From: Stratiolaelaps scimitus
Lineage: Eukaryota > Arthropoda > Arachnida > Mesostigmata > Laelapidae
Assembly: GCA_019614645.1 (NCBI GenBank)
Contig: JABWDB010000006.1
Location: 4,402,001-4,466,000, forward strand
Reading direction: 5' to 3'
DNA length: 64,000 nt
Each line of letters begins with the position of its first letter. The first letter of the stretch is position 1. Both the position numbers and the translations under genes were made by a program. The notes beneath the pieces were generated by a model. It was not told the DNA's origin, made no database searches, and was given only the letters and a program-made list of their open reading frames with translations. Positions 38,392-52,299 of the stretch are shown piece by piece.

Positions 38392-38720
38392 GTATAGCGC
38401 GCACATGTAGGAATAGCAACTACATATTCTTATGTTAGACACACGCGCTCCAACACACACAGTCACGCATAGATCGAGAAGACGGCCCACTAGAGGAGAC
38501 CCGGTGCTGCTCTCCGTGAGTATTAATGCTGCTATTTCTGTTTCGGCCGAAGCCGTGTCCGCCGAGTTATGCGTCGGCGTCGACATCGCCACAGTTACAA
38601 AGACAGATATCACTATTTTATTTCAGTTGTCGCTATTCGATTCAAGCGTCATTCCGTCATTTACTCGCCGCGCTCCGCAGGTTCATCATAGCATATTATG
38701 CTCGCTGACTCGCTCGCTCG

Positions 38721-38723
<3 letters not shown>

Positions 38724-38752
<29 letters not shown>
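38724..38752. repeat. (AT)n microsatellite
   Basis: A perfect alternating AT tract of about 29 bp, preceded by a short CTCG run. Confidence 0.95.
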
Positions 38753-38755
<3 letters not shown>

Positions 38756-41700
38756 TCTATCTGTCGGTCAGCCAGTCACATTGTGACCACTGATAGACAC
38801 GGACGCGTAGACAGCCACGAGTCATGTGGCCCTCACACAATTGACACTGACACAAATAATTAACGCGGAGAATATAACAACAACAATCGTCACCATGCAG
38901 ATGTGTGCACGGGAGTGTAGTCAGTCGCCAGAGGTGTTACAGCTACCGCTGCTAATTTTGTCATCACCATTGCTGCTGCGGCTTCTTCTGCTGCTGCTGC
39001 TGGTCAACCCGGCAACAGCCGTTGTCCGTAGGACATCATGCTGATTCTGCTGTCGCGGACGCCGTTGCTGTTACCGTTGGTCGCCACGTCTGTGGCGTGT
39101 ACCGGTGCGAGCCCACTGTTGGCTAATATGTAGCCCATCCACGTATGTCCTGTATGTGCAGTAGCAGCAGCCGCAGCAGCAGCCGCAGCCGCAGTAGGCA
39201 AATTACGTCGCCCTATAAAGAGCGAAATCGTCAGTTCTAGCAGCGGTTGCAAATGCTGCCACCGCAGTCAACCATCGGGGCTAGTATGGCTTCTTCCACT
39301 GCCGCCACGACCGCATCAATGCTACCACGAGTGCGACTGTAGCTGTAAATTAGTCTAGCCTGTGCTACTGGATTACCACTGGAATACAAGGGCTGCATCA
39401 TTTGCAGCCTCTGGTATTGCCCTGCGCCTTCGGTACTATTTAGTTCGGTGACGCCTCAAGACTTCGCCTCTACGCCATTAGACCCTGATGTTGCACATAG
39501 TCGTTGCGATATCCGTGTGATGTTGTTGCGATGTTGTTGTTTTTCGAGTTGTTGCTGATGTTGCTGCTGCTGTTGTTGTTGATGATGACAACGATGAAGT
39601 TTGCCGGCAAACTTCCCTTCGGACAGCGGGAATAGAGCGAAGTCTCGTGCTGTCTCGTTACGTTAGAGTGCGTATCTTCTTGCAGAAGCGAACGACGTCA
39701 AAAGCGGCCGCAGCAGACCGGGTTCACCGGCTGCTAGTGGTGTGCCGCAGTTATCTGATGGACCCAGTCACACCTTTGCTAGTTGTTTAGTGCGAATAAT
39801 CACAATAGTAATGATAATAATTAGCCGTGTGTCATGTCACTCGACCACGATATCTCACAGCGACGACTCGAGGAAGATCTCTCTAACAATTGAGCACTAA
39901 TTAGCGGACAGTTAAGCAGGTTCTTTTTTTCTTTCTCTCTCTCTCTCTCACTGTGGGTCATTCTCTTATGATTACTCTCTATGATAACCCACAATAGTTC
40001 TCTGCTTTTCGAGATACTCGTTGAGGTGCCACAAACGTAGTATTTTTCCACCATCTATTTTGCGACGATTGCACACTAGCTGCATCTGCCGTTGTATACG
40101 AGACTGAATTGAATTTGCTAGCGGCTCAATTTCGCTCATAGCGGAGAATAGACAATTCACTCACTATTTCAGAGTGCTCTGAGTGGGGACGCCATCCATC
40201 GTCTCCTTCGCATGGATCGATTAACTCGAATCAATTCGATAGCGTCACTCCTCTCATGGCAAACTCTTAGCGCGTAGAGGGCTCTCTTCAAAAGCCGCTG
40301 AGCAGATGCCAACTGAAACGCGGCGCTTTTTCTTCCAGCTTCGTTCTGCCACTTTGATTCGTTTTCTTGCTCAACCAAGCGTATAATATGTCTACTGACT
40401 TACTAAATGACCTCTATGGCGCCGGCAGTAGCGTCCCTGCTCGAAACGTTGTGTTGTGTTCGTCCATTGACGTAGGCGACCATGGATCCATTTGGGCATC
40501 ATTGCCTTTTGGCTTGATGGTTGGCAACATTGCCGCTGTTGTTGCTGCAGCTGCGGCGGCGACGGCGGCGGCGCCTGCTGCCATCCATGGCTGGCACATA
40601 CGCTAGAGTATCAGCCACGACCACAGCGAGGCGGAGCAGAGCTGCAGGAGCGAACTCAATCCACTGATGTCGATGCAACGACGTCTGCTGTCAGACGAAC
40701 GTTGGTCACCACCGCGTTGACACCCTCAGTGTCGTGTGGACGCTGTCAAGCTCTCATTCGATGGTTCCTTCTTATACTTCTTCTTGCTGGCGCACTCCCC
40801 CTCTGCGTTTCTGGCTTCGCTGTTGGTCATTCTTCGTCGCCGGCGCCGCAAGCGGCGGCGGCGATGTCCGCTGCTTCGGTGTCGGTAGGGGTCGAAAGGG
40901 ATGGATGATGGACCTAAGTCCGTGACCGGTGAATGAAGGAGCGCAGCGGCTGTACTAGTAGCAGCAGCAGCAGAATTCGAGCTGACCCTGCCGTGGCGGT
41001 GGCCGCGGTCGAGCAACGATTGCTGCTATTGAGGCGGCCGTGCCGGTGATTATGTGTCCCTCTGGTTTTCAGGCTGAGTCTAGTCTGGATCTATTGCTCT
41101 AACTATGTATTTGACTGGTTGAGCATCAGCAGAGGCGGCAGGAGTATTCCCTCTCCTCTCTGTGCGTGTGTGTGGATCGCGCGTAGGCAGACTGGCAGAT
41201 AGACTGATGCATACACCCAGACACCTATGAATACTTCTACTGCTGCTATTATTTCTACAACAATCGTGGTTATGGAGGGACGTCTCTCTCTCTCTCTCTC
41301 TCAGCTCGGAGGCAAAAAGTCCTACAGAGGTGATCTTCTAGTGATCCATCAATGGGTAGCGGGCCGTGGGGTGAGCTGCCGCGCTGACCGGACGACCGGC
41401 CAGCCAGCAGGGCGTGCGAGGAGATTGGCGGCGACACACACTGCTTCATGACTGCTGTCATTGGCGGTACTCATCCACCCTCTATCCACTATATATCTAT
41501 CTATCTCTATCTCTCTCGCTCACTCACTCGATCTCACTATCTGCAGTTCATCCATACCCCCTTATTGGCCGGTGGCTGAACGACCAACAGAGCGTATGCG
41601 CCCGTCATGATCGCGCGGGCCTCGAATCATTATGACGCCAAGAAGAATAATTCCCTCAAGCTAAATGCTAGAATACACTTCATGCTCGAAGCAAGCTGTG

Positions 41701-42018
41701 CTTTTGAAATTTGCTCAAATAACGAACACTGAGCAGGGTCGTTCGATAGTATCGTATCATTACTGTTAGGCAAATAGAGAGACTGGGAAAAGATTGCAAT
41801 AGCCAAACGCTCGATGCACGTTGTGACCCGTGGCTATCCGCAGGGCATTCGTCTTCCAGTCATTTATCATATATATGCGCTAGAACATGCCCACAGCGCC
41901 GTGAGGCCTTCTAGGGCCCAGGACGGCGTTGGTTTCCGCAACGGGAAGCCATCCGAAGGCGGCATTTCGGGCCGCTGTCACCCCAGCCAAATGTAGCCCA
42001 GCCTCATCACGCGGCCTA

Positions 42019-42261
<243 letters not shown>

Positions 42262-43444
42262 TCAAATAAAGCAGAACAAACGTCGCGACGTTATATTATA
42301 TCAAATGCGCTTCTAGAATATTTATGTTTATATTTTTATATATTTTATTTATTTAGAAATTCTGTATAATATTTCGTTTTGGACAATCCGAGCAAAAAGA
42401 CACAACCCCCATGTTTTTCTCTTTATTTAAGGGTGCACTTTCTTGATGGAAAAGGCTAACCGGCCAGCGGATCTCAACGAATTAGTTAAACAAATCCTCC
42501 ATTCTCAGTGATTCGGGCGACTCCACGAAGCAATGCTATTACAGGTTGAATTTGTAGGTTAACACCAGCTAATAGCTCCATTCATTCGGCAAACCGCTTC
42601 GTCCGATTATCGTCGCCTCTCCCTGCAAGCGAATTCAAACAGCGAGAGTGAACACCGCTCGCTGGTGTCGTTGCGGCGCAATTACATGCTGAGTTTGTTT
42701 AGCCTAAGCCCGCACGGTACCTCCTCTCATCGACCTGTGCCCATATGCACCGTATCCAAATACCGAAATCACTACGCTGTTGCGATTGCGAATCATGACT
42801 CTGTCGGCTCGTTCGTTATGACGGTTATGAGGCGTCCATCGGCATCATCCAGTCGGCGGGGTACAGCGAGTAAACAATCTTCAAATAGTTCCACTTCTAG
42901 GCTAAACGCGTCGAAAGGTGGTTGCGGCCGTTGGGGTCTGGATGGAATCGGGTCACGCTTTGATTTAGCTCGAAGGCCCCTGTGGCTCTGTCGAGTTACG
43001 GTTACATACGTCAGGAAGCATTCGGCCGTTGGACGCTCGATCGTGTTTGTATTGTAGTCGTAATGTCGAGTCGTTGTAACGCCCCCGAAGGCACAACAGC
43101 TTTCGCGACACATTTCGGAAGTGGGAGCCACATGGGAGGACTTCGAAGGTGAGAGCTGAGATCGATTAATCTTCGTCTACGAAAGGGTCACAAGAGTCAA
43201 AGCGCGCTGCGGGCGGCATTGCCCAACCCAAGGGTTAACAGGCAATACGTTAGAAGGACTGGCGCTATCGCGAATCGGCTTTGGTGCAGCGTCGAGGATG
43301 AGATGCTCTTATCGTCTACATACATGTGCAGGTCAAACAAGTTCCCGTCGTTTTAGCAAAACAAAGCGAGCAATGTGGAGCGCGGTTTAATTTGATCGGT
43401 AATTAAAAATCATAAGCGAATCTATTTAAGATCGGCTGGTGGTT

Positions 43445-43640
43445 GGATCAGACTGCCGCTGTGGATAAAGCGCCAAGCTCACAATCATGCGGTCTCAGGA
43501 TCACGAGACCCCTACGTAAGGCTTAAGATTGATTCAGTTGATGAGATCGTAATATCAGCCACCGAGAGGTTACTCTGTACCAATGTGTGAATACCATTGT
43601 ACACTCTATCCCTGAGTGAAGGTAAACATTTGATTGGTTT
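43445..43640 (+). repeat. Possible tRNA-derived SINE
   Basis: The plus strand has GTGGATAAAGCGCCAAGCTC, resembling a tRNA A box (TGGTTAAGGCGC-type). It is followed about 35 bases later by a worn B-box-like GGATCACGAGACC. It then runs into an unrelated tail ending near GAAGGTAAACATTTG. Both boxes have drifted, so the call is weak. Confidence 0.35.
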
Positions 43641-44344
43641 ATTAAACGAGCTTTATTAAATTGTCTCTCGCCAAGAGCCAGAGAGGCAATACCCCTCTAG
43701 CCGATGTGTTCGCTCTAAAAATGCTTCAGCCCAAGAAAAACAGCCAGCTCAAGTCATGTAATGTACGAATGACGAACGTCGAGAACGCGAATTGTCACCA
43801 TCAGATGCGGTATTCGGCCCTCTAATTTTCTTGCGCTTTGAACCGATATCACGACATCTGAACACCACCAAATGCTGAACCCCTACAAGAGATAAGGTGA
43901 AATTGTCGTTCCACAATTCATCGGCGATATACCTGCGATTCGTCTCGCGCACCGTTGACGACCTCACCCGGCGGTATACGCCTCGGTTTGTTTCTACTCA
44001 TTCTCGCGATCTCTCTTACTGTTTGCTAGTTCGTAGGAAAACCGCAGCGATGTGGACCAACTCAACACGATACAGTCTAGTCGCCTCTTTGTGCCATCTG
44101 AATCATGGACGACTGAAAGCAACGTCTGCAGGGCTCTCACATATTACCTATAGGCAATACAGCGCCTAGAACGACTATCCCAGCTGTGGGATTCTAAGGT
44201 ATTTCTACATCTTTAGCAATAAGGCACAGCAGACCCACAGTCGGGAGTTGATATCCCGGACGGGATTTTTTTTACTGTTTCAATTAATAAAATAGAGACA
44301 GTGGCTTGTTCATTCGGCGGACTACAGCAATTACTGTATTTGGA

Positions 44345-44348
<4 letters not shown>

Positions 44349-44378
<30 letters not shown>
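44349..44378. repeat. (GA)n microsatellite
   Basis: A perfect GA tract of about 30 bp inside the first homeobox intron. Confidence 0.95.
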
Positions 44379-44380
<2 letters not shown>

Positions 44381-47300
44381 CAGTAATATACACGGATACA
44401 CTCGTAATATAGAAAATCATATGCCATAGTGACAGTGTGAGCTGTATGACGAATGCTTACAGCAAACTGTGCCTCGCAATGGAACTGGTCGAACTTTGCA
44501 ACATGGTGCCGAGCCAGCCAACTCGTGCTAACGTCGTTCGGTCGGTTTCATCAATATCACCAATGCCTCAGCAGGCATCTAACCACAATAATAGCGGAAA
44601 CACCCAGCAACAACGCAATGCGAACGAAATATCGTTGGCGCGAATCCGACCGAGTGGCTGGAAGTAGCTTCGGTTTCAGCCTCGGATCAACTTCGTAGAC
44701 GAGCTGGCCGATCGTTGTGTACCGCTCGCGAAGTGAAAGACCACGGTGCGGTAGCTCCCGTCTCCTCCAGACGCTTCGGGGTCGATAGCTATGTGATTCA
44801 GAGCTGCGGCGGCAAACGGAACGAACGCGGGCCGATCAGGTCTATGGCCATCCATAGATCGCTGCAGCTAGCCCTCTATTGTATATGACTGCTGAACAGT
44901 GATATGTGTACCCGCTGCTTGAGTCACGAATCACGACACAGCACGGAACAACATGAGAAATCGAACAACAGCAACAGAATCGTTGCGGTTTTTTTCTTGT
45001 TGCATTCCCATTGCTGTCGCCGCCGCCGCCACTGGCGTTACCGCCAATCGTCTTCCTGGTCAAACCGCAACCGCGGGCACACAGCGACTACTCGCTGGCC
45101 GAGGCAGTCGGCCCGTTCGTCATAGCTGCGGTCAGATACAAATATGAAGCCTACGATTTGGGTGGAGATCGGTGAATGTCGATACGTATACCTGTCTTGG
45201 TAGTTGATCGTATTTCAAACCTCGCCGTATTGCGCCGCCACCAACCGCTGCAACATTCTACTTTCAATTGGATGTGAGATGAATGGGCTATGCGGATGGG
45301 TCCGCTTGCTGTTAACCTGAATGGGGCTTCGACAGGAAACCGATCAGTTTCGGAGTTTTAGTGGAACGGCAATGCTGATAACTAGCGATAGCTGTATGGG
45401 CAGCTAGCATAAACTCGGATAAACGCTTGGATATGACCTTAGTGCGTTGAGGTTCCAGCGTCCCAATAATGCGTTAATTTGGTATCATTTGTATGACCCT
45501 ATACGACTTTACAAGCCGTTCCTGCTTTCCTTTAACACGTTTCCACTCGATCTTGGGGCCAGCAAAGGCTCATCGATCGATTCACTTCCGTCCGAGGTTT
45601 CCACTATCCGTGAACCTCGAACGGACAGACGGTTTCGTTGGCAGTCCGCGCGCGAGCAGTCCATTGCTCGGACCCGCCGCTCGGACTAGCGCCCACAGGT
45701 AACTGGCCACCTTTTCATCTCGGCTGGCCGCTCGAGTGGGAAATCCGTGCGGAAATCAAGAACCACATAGGCTTGCTCGGTCGAGGCAGGTTGAAGGAGC
45801 AGAACATTTTGCTGTTGCTTCTGTTGGGTGCTGTTGCTGAGGCAGCAACCACAGTCGGCAGGCATCGCCGACGCCGTGGCAATACACACGCACGCGCACA
45901 CAGTACCGCGAACGCGACGGCGGTGATCGCTTCCTGACGAAACCAACCGTGAAGCTGTTCCCCGCAAAAGCCAGCTACGCGGCAGCCATCCAGCATCGCA
46001 ACAGCGCACAGCCAGACGGCCGGCTGAGCCGCCGGAGAGAGAGAGAGAGAGAGGCGGACTTCGGGCCGACGAGCGTCGACGGTAGAGGATCGTGGATTAT
46101 TGAAGGGATCGGGAGAAGGGATCGGGGGGCAGGCTCCGGGATGCCGAGGCAAACTGGCGCAACGAGAGATGCCTGCTTCACAGAGACGATGACGACGACG
46201 GCGGCGACGGGGTACACTGTGGCCGGATCGTTGGGCAGCAGTAATAGTGCAGCAAGGGAAAGATCAAGGAAAAGCACGCACCGAGGGAAAACGAACGAAA
46301 CCAAATCAGCAGCGTGCAATTCAACATTCGCAAAAAGCCAGAGGGAAGACGAGGTAAGGTTCTTCAAGAGATTTTCGCGCTGCGATAGAAAGGCCGCCGT
46401 CGCGGGGGGGGGGTTTCTCCCGAACACGAAACGTAAGCCATGCGGCATAAAGCAGCGGGCTAGGAATTGGGGGGCACGCACGAAGAATCCAACATCTAGT
46501 GGCGTCCACCACAGTAGCGCAACGTCAGATAACGCTGAGATGAAATCAATACAATGCGTCACCTGTGGTCGGATATGAAGTATAATACAATGATTTAAAT
46601 GATACCTTTTTGTGTTGAGTGAATATATATATATATATATGTATCACATAGAGCCTTATTCAGTTGAGTGAATAAACGAATATATGCTTCTTTTGAGGCG
46701 CTCCTATCATAAACAGCTAATAGAGGTCTCTGAACGCTATTTCAAAATGGATTAAAGATGTTCACAATTTTATAGTTTCAAATGCATACAGCTGTGTGCC
46801 AAGTGCACCTGCGTACATCGATGCAACTAAATATGAATTGATATAAACTCTAGTTGTAAAGGTAAAGCTATATTGATTTATTAAAGGAACTGCATACAAT
46901 GCTTAAGTTCTCTTATATGTCATGCAATGGGTTTGGGAGCTGCGGTAAATATCGAAAGTGTATAGCCAGCCATCACTTCAAGTTGATTTTATATATATTG
47001 TGCCGCTTCGGTTCGCGACTCCATGACCACGAATGGAGATTCACAGCTGCAACGATTCGCCCGATGGTATAAGCTATTTTCGAGATACAGGGTCATCAAT
47101 GAGCAGTCAACATGTACCTTCACTTAGTTGCTATTGTTCCATCTCTCGCGTTCTCTCTCTCTGTATCAATATTTGTCTCTCGCACTAATACAATGGTTTG
47201 ATCGGCTTATACAAGCCTACGCATAAGGCATAAAATCCCATTGATTCTACTTCCAGTCCCCGTGCGCGACGATTCAAGTTGACAGTGTACGTGCGTTGGA

Positions 47301-48728
47301 CCTGTACGTTGCTACTACTGTACTACTTGCTGCTCGTCGGCCTGATGGCAAACGACACCAGATCAGGTATGGCCAGAGAAAGATGTATAGATATATATAT
47401 ATATTGTATACATGTATATACCGGCCTTTGCCGGGTGCTGCACACATGCGATAGCGACCACCACCCGAAAAACTTAGCCCAACCTCTACTTTAGCGACAG
47501 TATGCTAAATATAATTTATTTATATATATATATATATATCTATACTAGCAGCAACGCGGCCCACCATCCCAACATATGTCGTTCTACAACCTCGCCCGGC
47601 ACAGTCGAACTTCAATTGATTGAATCATTCCAATTCACCAGATGAATCGTCGCAGCCGTTGTGGCTTTGGTAAAGCAAGCCGTGCGTGCGCTCAGCGACC
47701 ATTCGCCATCGGGTCTCCTTCTCATTGTCTTTTCTCTCTCTCGCTCTCTCTATCTCTCTCTATCTATCCATCCATATCTCTACGGATTCCTCCTCGTTCT
47801 CGCTTGGCACTCGAGAGTGTCATCCTCGCCACGGTTCGCAATGTCCCCGCCCTCCGCGGCCGTTCTTGTTCAGCCGTTTATTTTTTTTTTCTATAGCCAC
47901 TACTGCCGCCGCCGCCACCGCCGCCGCCTCCAAGAGCCACGACGGTCGCTGGCTGCCCCCCAGATGTCACTGAGGGTAGGGTAACCCCAGCACGCCCCAA
48001 TTTCCCCGTTTTCGTCCGTCGCATGGAGCACGCTCCAGAGTACAGCTCGTGGTTAATATTTAAGCAGGCGACGAGCTAGAGCATACATATATGACTACTG
48101 GAGATAGAAGCGGTAACACGAAGGCAGGGAGGCGGCGGTCGGAGCGGGAACATCCAGCAGCATACAAAGCATGCGTACACAGCCGTGTACGGTGGCCAGC
48201 TCGGCGGTGGTCGTACGGCGGCGGACACAGCGAAACAGCACTAGCGAAAGAGACAAAGCAGTAGCGAACCCCGGTCCGCTCGTTCGTCCGATCGTCCAGC
48301 TTTGCCGGCAGGGCCCGCCGTGGAGAGATGGTCATTCTAACCAACTTTATGGAGCGGTGAGCTCGAACGGGGTTGGTCAACCTGGCGCAGTTAGTTAAGC
48401 GGGTTCGAAGGGTCACAAGGGTTCATCGTAGGCGGAATTTTGGTCTAGCGGCAAGCAAGGAGGCAGGAGTGAGCTAGAGAGAGAGAGAAAGTACGGACAG
48501 TGACGCACACAGAATGAAGCACACATGATACATACAGATGCTTGGGGAGACACTCCCCCACGCAAGCCAAACCCACATAAGGGTCCGCCAGGTGGACAGG
48601 CCATAGGGGACAGACTGACACCACAGCCGTGGTCGATCCGTAGCGAGTAGTATACGAGAACAGAAGGTGGTGAATTTCTGAGGTATACTTATAACGCACG
48701 ACTAGTGCCACCCACCAGCAAGGCGAAT

Positions 48729-48754
48729 GAGAGAGAGAGAGAGAGAGAGAGAGA
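48729..48754. repeat. (GA)n microsatellite
   Basis: A GA tract of about 26 bp inside the first homeobox intron. Confidence 0.95.
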
Positions 48755-50763
48755 TAGTGAGAGCATCGACAGAACTTGGTGGATAATGCCGGCAGAGGTA
48801 GCGGACAGAGCCAGGCGACCGCCTACGTTGGGTGTTCTTTCTGGTGACCGCATATAGCTTGACGGCGTCATCACCAAGTTCGGGTCGGAGATCTGAGGCA
48901 GCTATCTCTGCGTATACTGCGTACTGGCTATGCATGTGTTTAATTCTATATAGCATTGGACGTATGTATGTAACCCATTATCCATATGTGCTCTCATATG
49001 CCTCACCACTGCGATGCGGAGCAGTACACTGTGACTCAGATTAGCAAAACAACTTCTCTGTGTTTATGATTAAAAACGAACTCAATGTCGGTTCATACCG
49101 GAGACATTGAAATTCTCCTCATTTGCTCATTGAACGAATTCGTTGGGTTCAGTATTATTCGGCGTTCTAATTCTAACTTTATGATAATATCTCTGGCTCA
49201 TGAATTCGATTCACAACCGTAGTATCCGAAGTCGAAACAGGGCCATTATGTCAATATACCGGCAACGGGCACATTTCGACAACCGCACATGGCGATCGGG
49301 TACGTCAACTCGTAAATTTTCAACAGAGAGGAATAGCTCGTAGGTATTCACTTTCATTCGCTGGCACACCCAGAGCATAATCAGTCACTCATGAACTCGA
49401 AACAGGCCAGGCCTCAACAGCAACGAACTCGCCCAGCTCAACCTCGTGAGGTGGTAGGTTATATCCAAGCACACAGACACACACAGAGAGACAGAGAGAG
49501 GGTTGCGCCGAAGTAGGACTAATAATATTTCATTTTTGTTTCGATGACTAAAATGATTTACTTGCCCTGTATGGCACACTAAGACGCAAACACAGCAGAG
49601 GCACTTGACACGCTTGTCAATACGAACGGTTACGGAGGATCGCTGCAGCCTAGCGTCGTACATCGCAGGAGCAATGCTATACCTGTGTTGAGTATTGGCC
49701 AATATATCGAAAAGTCTGACCATGCCTGTGTCTCATGACTTATAACCATTGGCAGGAGAGACGCGAATAGGTGGCCGGGCGTTCCGAGGTCTTCGTGTGC
49801 TGTTTCCCTCCCTTGCGACGATAGAACTTCCTCTTTTTCTTTACCTTTTTCTCGGTGTTACCCCCGTTCCTTATGTTTACCCCTTTGTCGAGGCCCATTC
49901 CAAGTGAAGGAACGCACCGCCGAGGTTCGTCTACGACTCCTCCTCCTTACGAGATGTTTGCCGCCGTGGGCCGGTGTGAACGTACGTAAGCCTAACCGTA
50001 TGTGAGCATCGGTTACGGTACGCCTATTGTATCGTGCAATCGACATCGCACTCTTTTTCCCTGTCATGTTCGATCCTTGTGAAGGGAAGTGTCGGCAATC
50101 GTGAGCGAACCGTTGACATCGACGAGCCAAAGCAAACAACAACGAGTCTGGTCGGCGACTGCTGCTGTCACCGCCGCCGCCGCCGCCGCCGGGTCTAGCA
50201 AGTGGTACGGGCGGCCGCCCGATTTCTCCCTCGTTCGTTCGCGCATCGTTACCGCCTCTGCTGCTGCTTCTGTCCTTAATCCAATTTCGAATGTCCCGGT
50301 CTTCCCCTATGTTGTTCCTTGCTTGCTTTCCTCATCGTCTTGTTCCTCCGTCCGGTCGGTCGGTCGGTCGACCCACCACTACACGAAGTCTCTCTGCTCA
50401 ATCGCCTGCAGGCCGCTGCTGCTGCTGCTGCTACGTAACCACTCAAATGCTCCGAACCTGACGCGCGGTCGGATTCGGAGCCATACAGAGTTGTCGCAGG
50501 GCTCAGCGACTGGTGGTGGTGCTGCTGCTGCTGCTGCTGCTGCTACCACTACTGCCAATCGGCATATAATGTGGTTTCTTCCTCTCGACGGACGCACGGG
50601 CAGATAGACAGACAGCCAAGCAAACGAGACCACGACGACGACGATCTGGGAAATGGCGGGATTCGCCTGCACAATGTCACATTCGCCTCACATTGCTGAG
50701 AAGCCGCGCATTGATTATGCTCATTTATCATCGATGCTTTCTTGCTTGGCCTCTCGCCCTCTT

Positions 50764-50788
50764 TCTCTCTCTCTCTCTCTCTCTCTCT
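50764..50788. repeat. (CT)n microsatellite
   Basis: A CT tract of about 25 bp. On the minus strand it produces a spurious Arg/Glu-rich frame. Confidence 0.95.
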
Positions 50789-52258
50789 TAGAGACACTCT
50801 AGGCGTCCTGGAGCGTTCGGAGTCCCGGGTTTGTCCCTCCGGTCTCTAGCTCATCGTGGAGTTGTGCATAGCAGTGTCTGAGGTTCGTCGAGATCAAGCC
50901 GACACTGGAGCGCAGATACATGGTCGAGGACGAGGCGAGTTCTCCTACGGCTGCGGCTCCTTGAAGTGTTCGGGGCTCTCTCAGGCTGATGCCTCCTTGC
51001 AAGCCACGCATAGAGGCGCTGACAACACCTATGAAGTGAAGCGAATATGGCGGATCGCCGTGTAATCATTTCTAGTCGCTTCGGATAGACGTCTAGCCAA
51101 GGCAAGTTGTCATCTTGCAGATGATAGCTAGTGCTATATTCTGCGCTATTTACTCCTTCCATTCGCCCACGATCTGCCACTGCTGTGTACAATACATATC
51201 CAGAACAGCAGCAGCAGCAGCAGAAGCGTCGATAATAGCAGCACCTCGGAATAGCGACCGTGACAATCTGCTACCTCAGCTCTACAACGACTTCTCGAGC
51301 TACCGCCATCAGCGCCACGAGCAGCCTAGCAATTCCACAGATGAGGAATCGACAACGAGAGTTAGGCGACAATTCCTGTTCGACGACGACGACAACGACA
51401 TCGACTCGTAGCGGTAGTTGTGGCAGTACAGGATGAAAAGCACACTGATCTAAGCCGTCTACCGGCCACAGAGCGATTGGGCAGAGCGGAGGAGCCATAA
51501 CCGATGGCACTGTGGTTGAGTTTATCGATGTGTGAGTGTCTACTTGAAGTTACCTACCGTAGTCGCGCTGGGTGAAAGCGGCGATGAAATGGTGGAAAGA
51601 GTCCGGGGGAAGATAGGTGGGGGGGACCTATAGACAGTGCAGAAGGAATATAGAAGCTGGCTATGGATAAAGCAAGCAAGCCAGCCAGCCAGCCAGCAAG
51701 CTAGACCTTCACGCCGATGCACGATTGCCTCGGACCATAAGCGAGGAGCTAGATGGAGGGAGCGCCCAGCCTGGGAGGGCGTCGGGCTGGGGTGGAGAAG
51801 CAAGAAATATGTATTTAATGTGAGAACAACGCTTGCTCTTTCAAGAGCTGCCTAGGCACTCATTTTTCATACTAGAGAAGCTCAAGTTGTCTTGGCTTGT
51901 CTACTTCTTCATACGATGAGGTAAGCGAGAGGCAGTGATCGTATTATAAATACCTATCGGTGTCTCTCTCGGTCTATCTGAGTTTCCCGATCTCGATCTC
52001 GATCTCTCTGTCTCTTTTCTCATTCTAGTTGCTCGGTACATCCTGAATGTTTTTTTTTTTCTTTCGACAACCAGCCACGGGAATGCAGATAGCAGCCGTG
52101 TGGAGGACAAAACAGCAGCGGTCGTGAAGGCACACACGAGACAGGGCCAATCGGAAGGCCTTCATCGGTGGCTGCGGAGGTGGCGGATGTTAGTCGCTTA
52201 GGCGGCACGGGTCATCACGGGCAAAAAGCTGAACAACGCATGGATATGGCAAAGTAAC

Positions 52259-52266
<8 letters not shown>

Positions 52267-52298
<32 letters not shown>
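52267..52298. repeat. (AT)n microsatellite
   Basis: A perfect alternating AT tract of about 32 bp. Confidence 0.95.

Positions 52299-52299
<1 letters not shown>

Noticed and set aside
39004..39252. Minus-strand frame behind CTCTTTATAG with poly-Ala and a stop, a possible alternative last exon
   Set aside because: Its acceptor phase does not fit the phase-0 donor of the 42172-42250 exon, and the poly-Ala tract is a microsatellite.
40414..40599. Minus-strand frame with CQPWMAAG and poly-Ala, resembling a Hox hexapeptide (PWM)
   Set aside because: It lies downstream of the first two homeobox exons, so it cannot supply the N-terminal hexapeptide of this gene. The poly-Ala comes from GCN triplet repeats and there is no convincing donor.
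44437..44667. Plus-strand Asn/Gln/Ser-rich frame behind CTTACAG, a possible nested exon
   Set aside because: There is no donor, no domain and no neighbouring exon in phase.
45949..46578. 209-codon plus-strand frame, with a 195-codon frame antisense to it
   Set aside because: Both strands are open because the DNA is GC-rich and stop-poor. The peptide is low-complexity with no domain, and the first codon is GTG.
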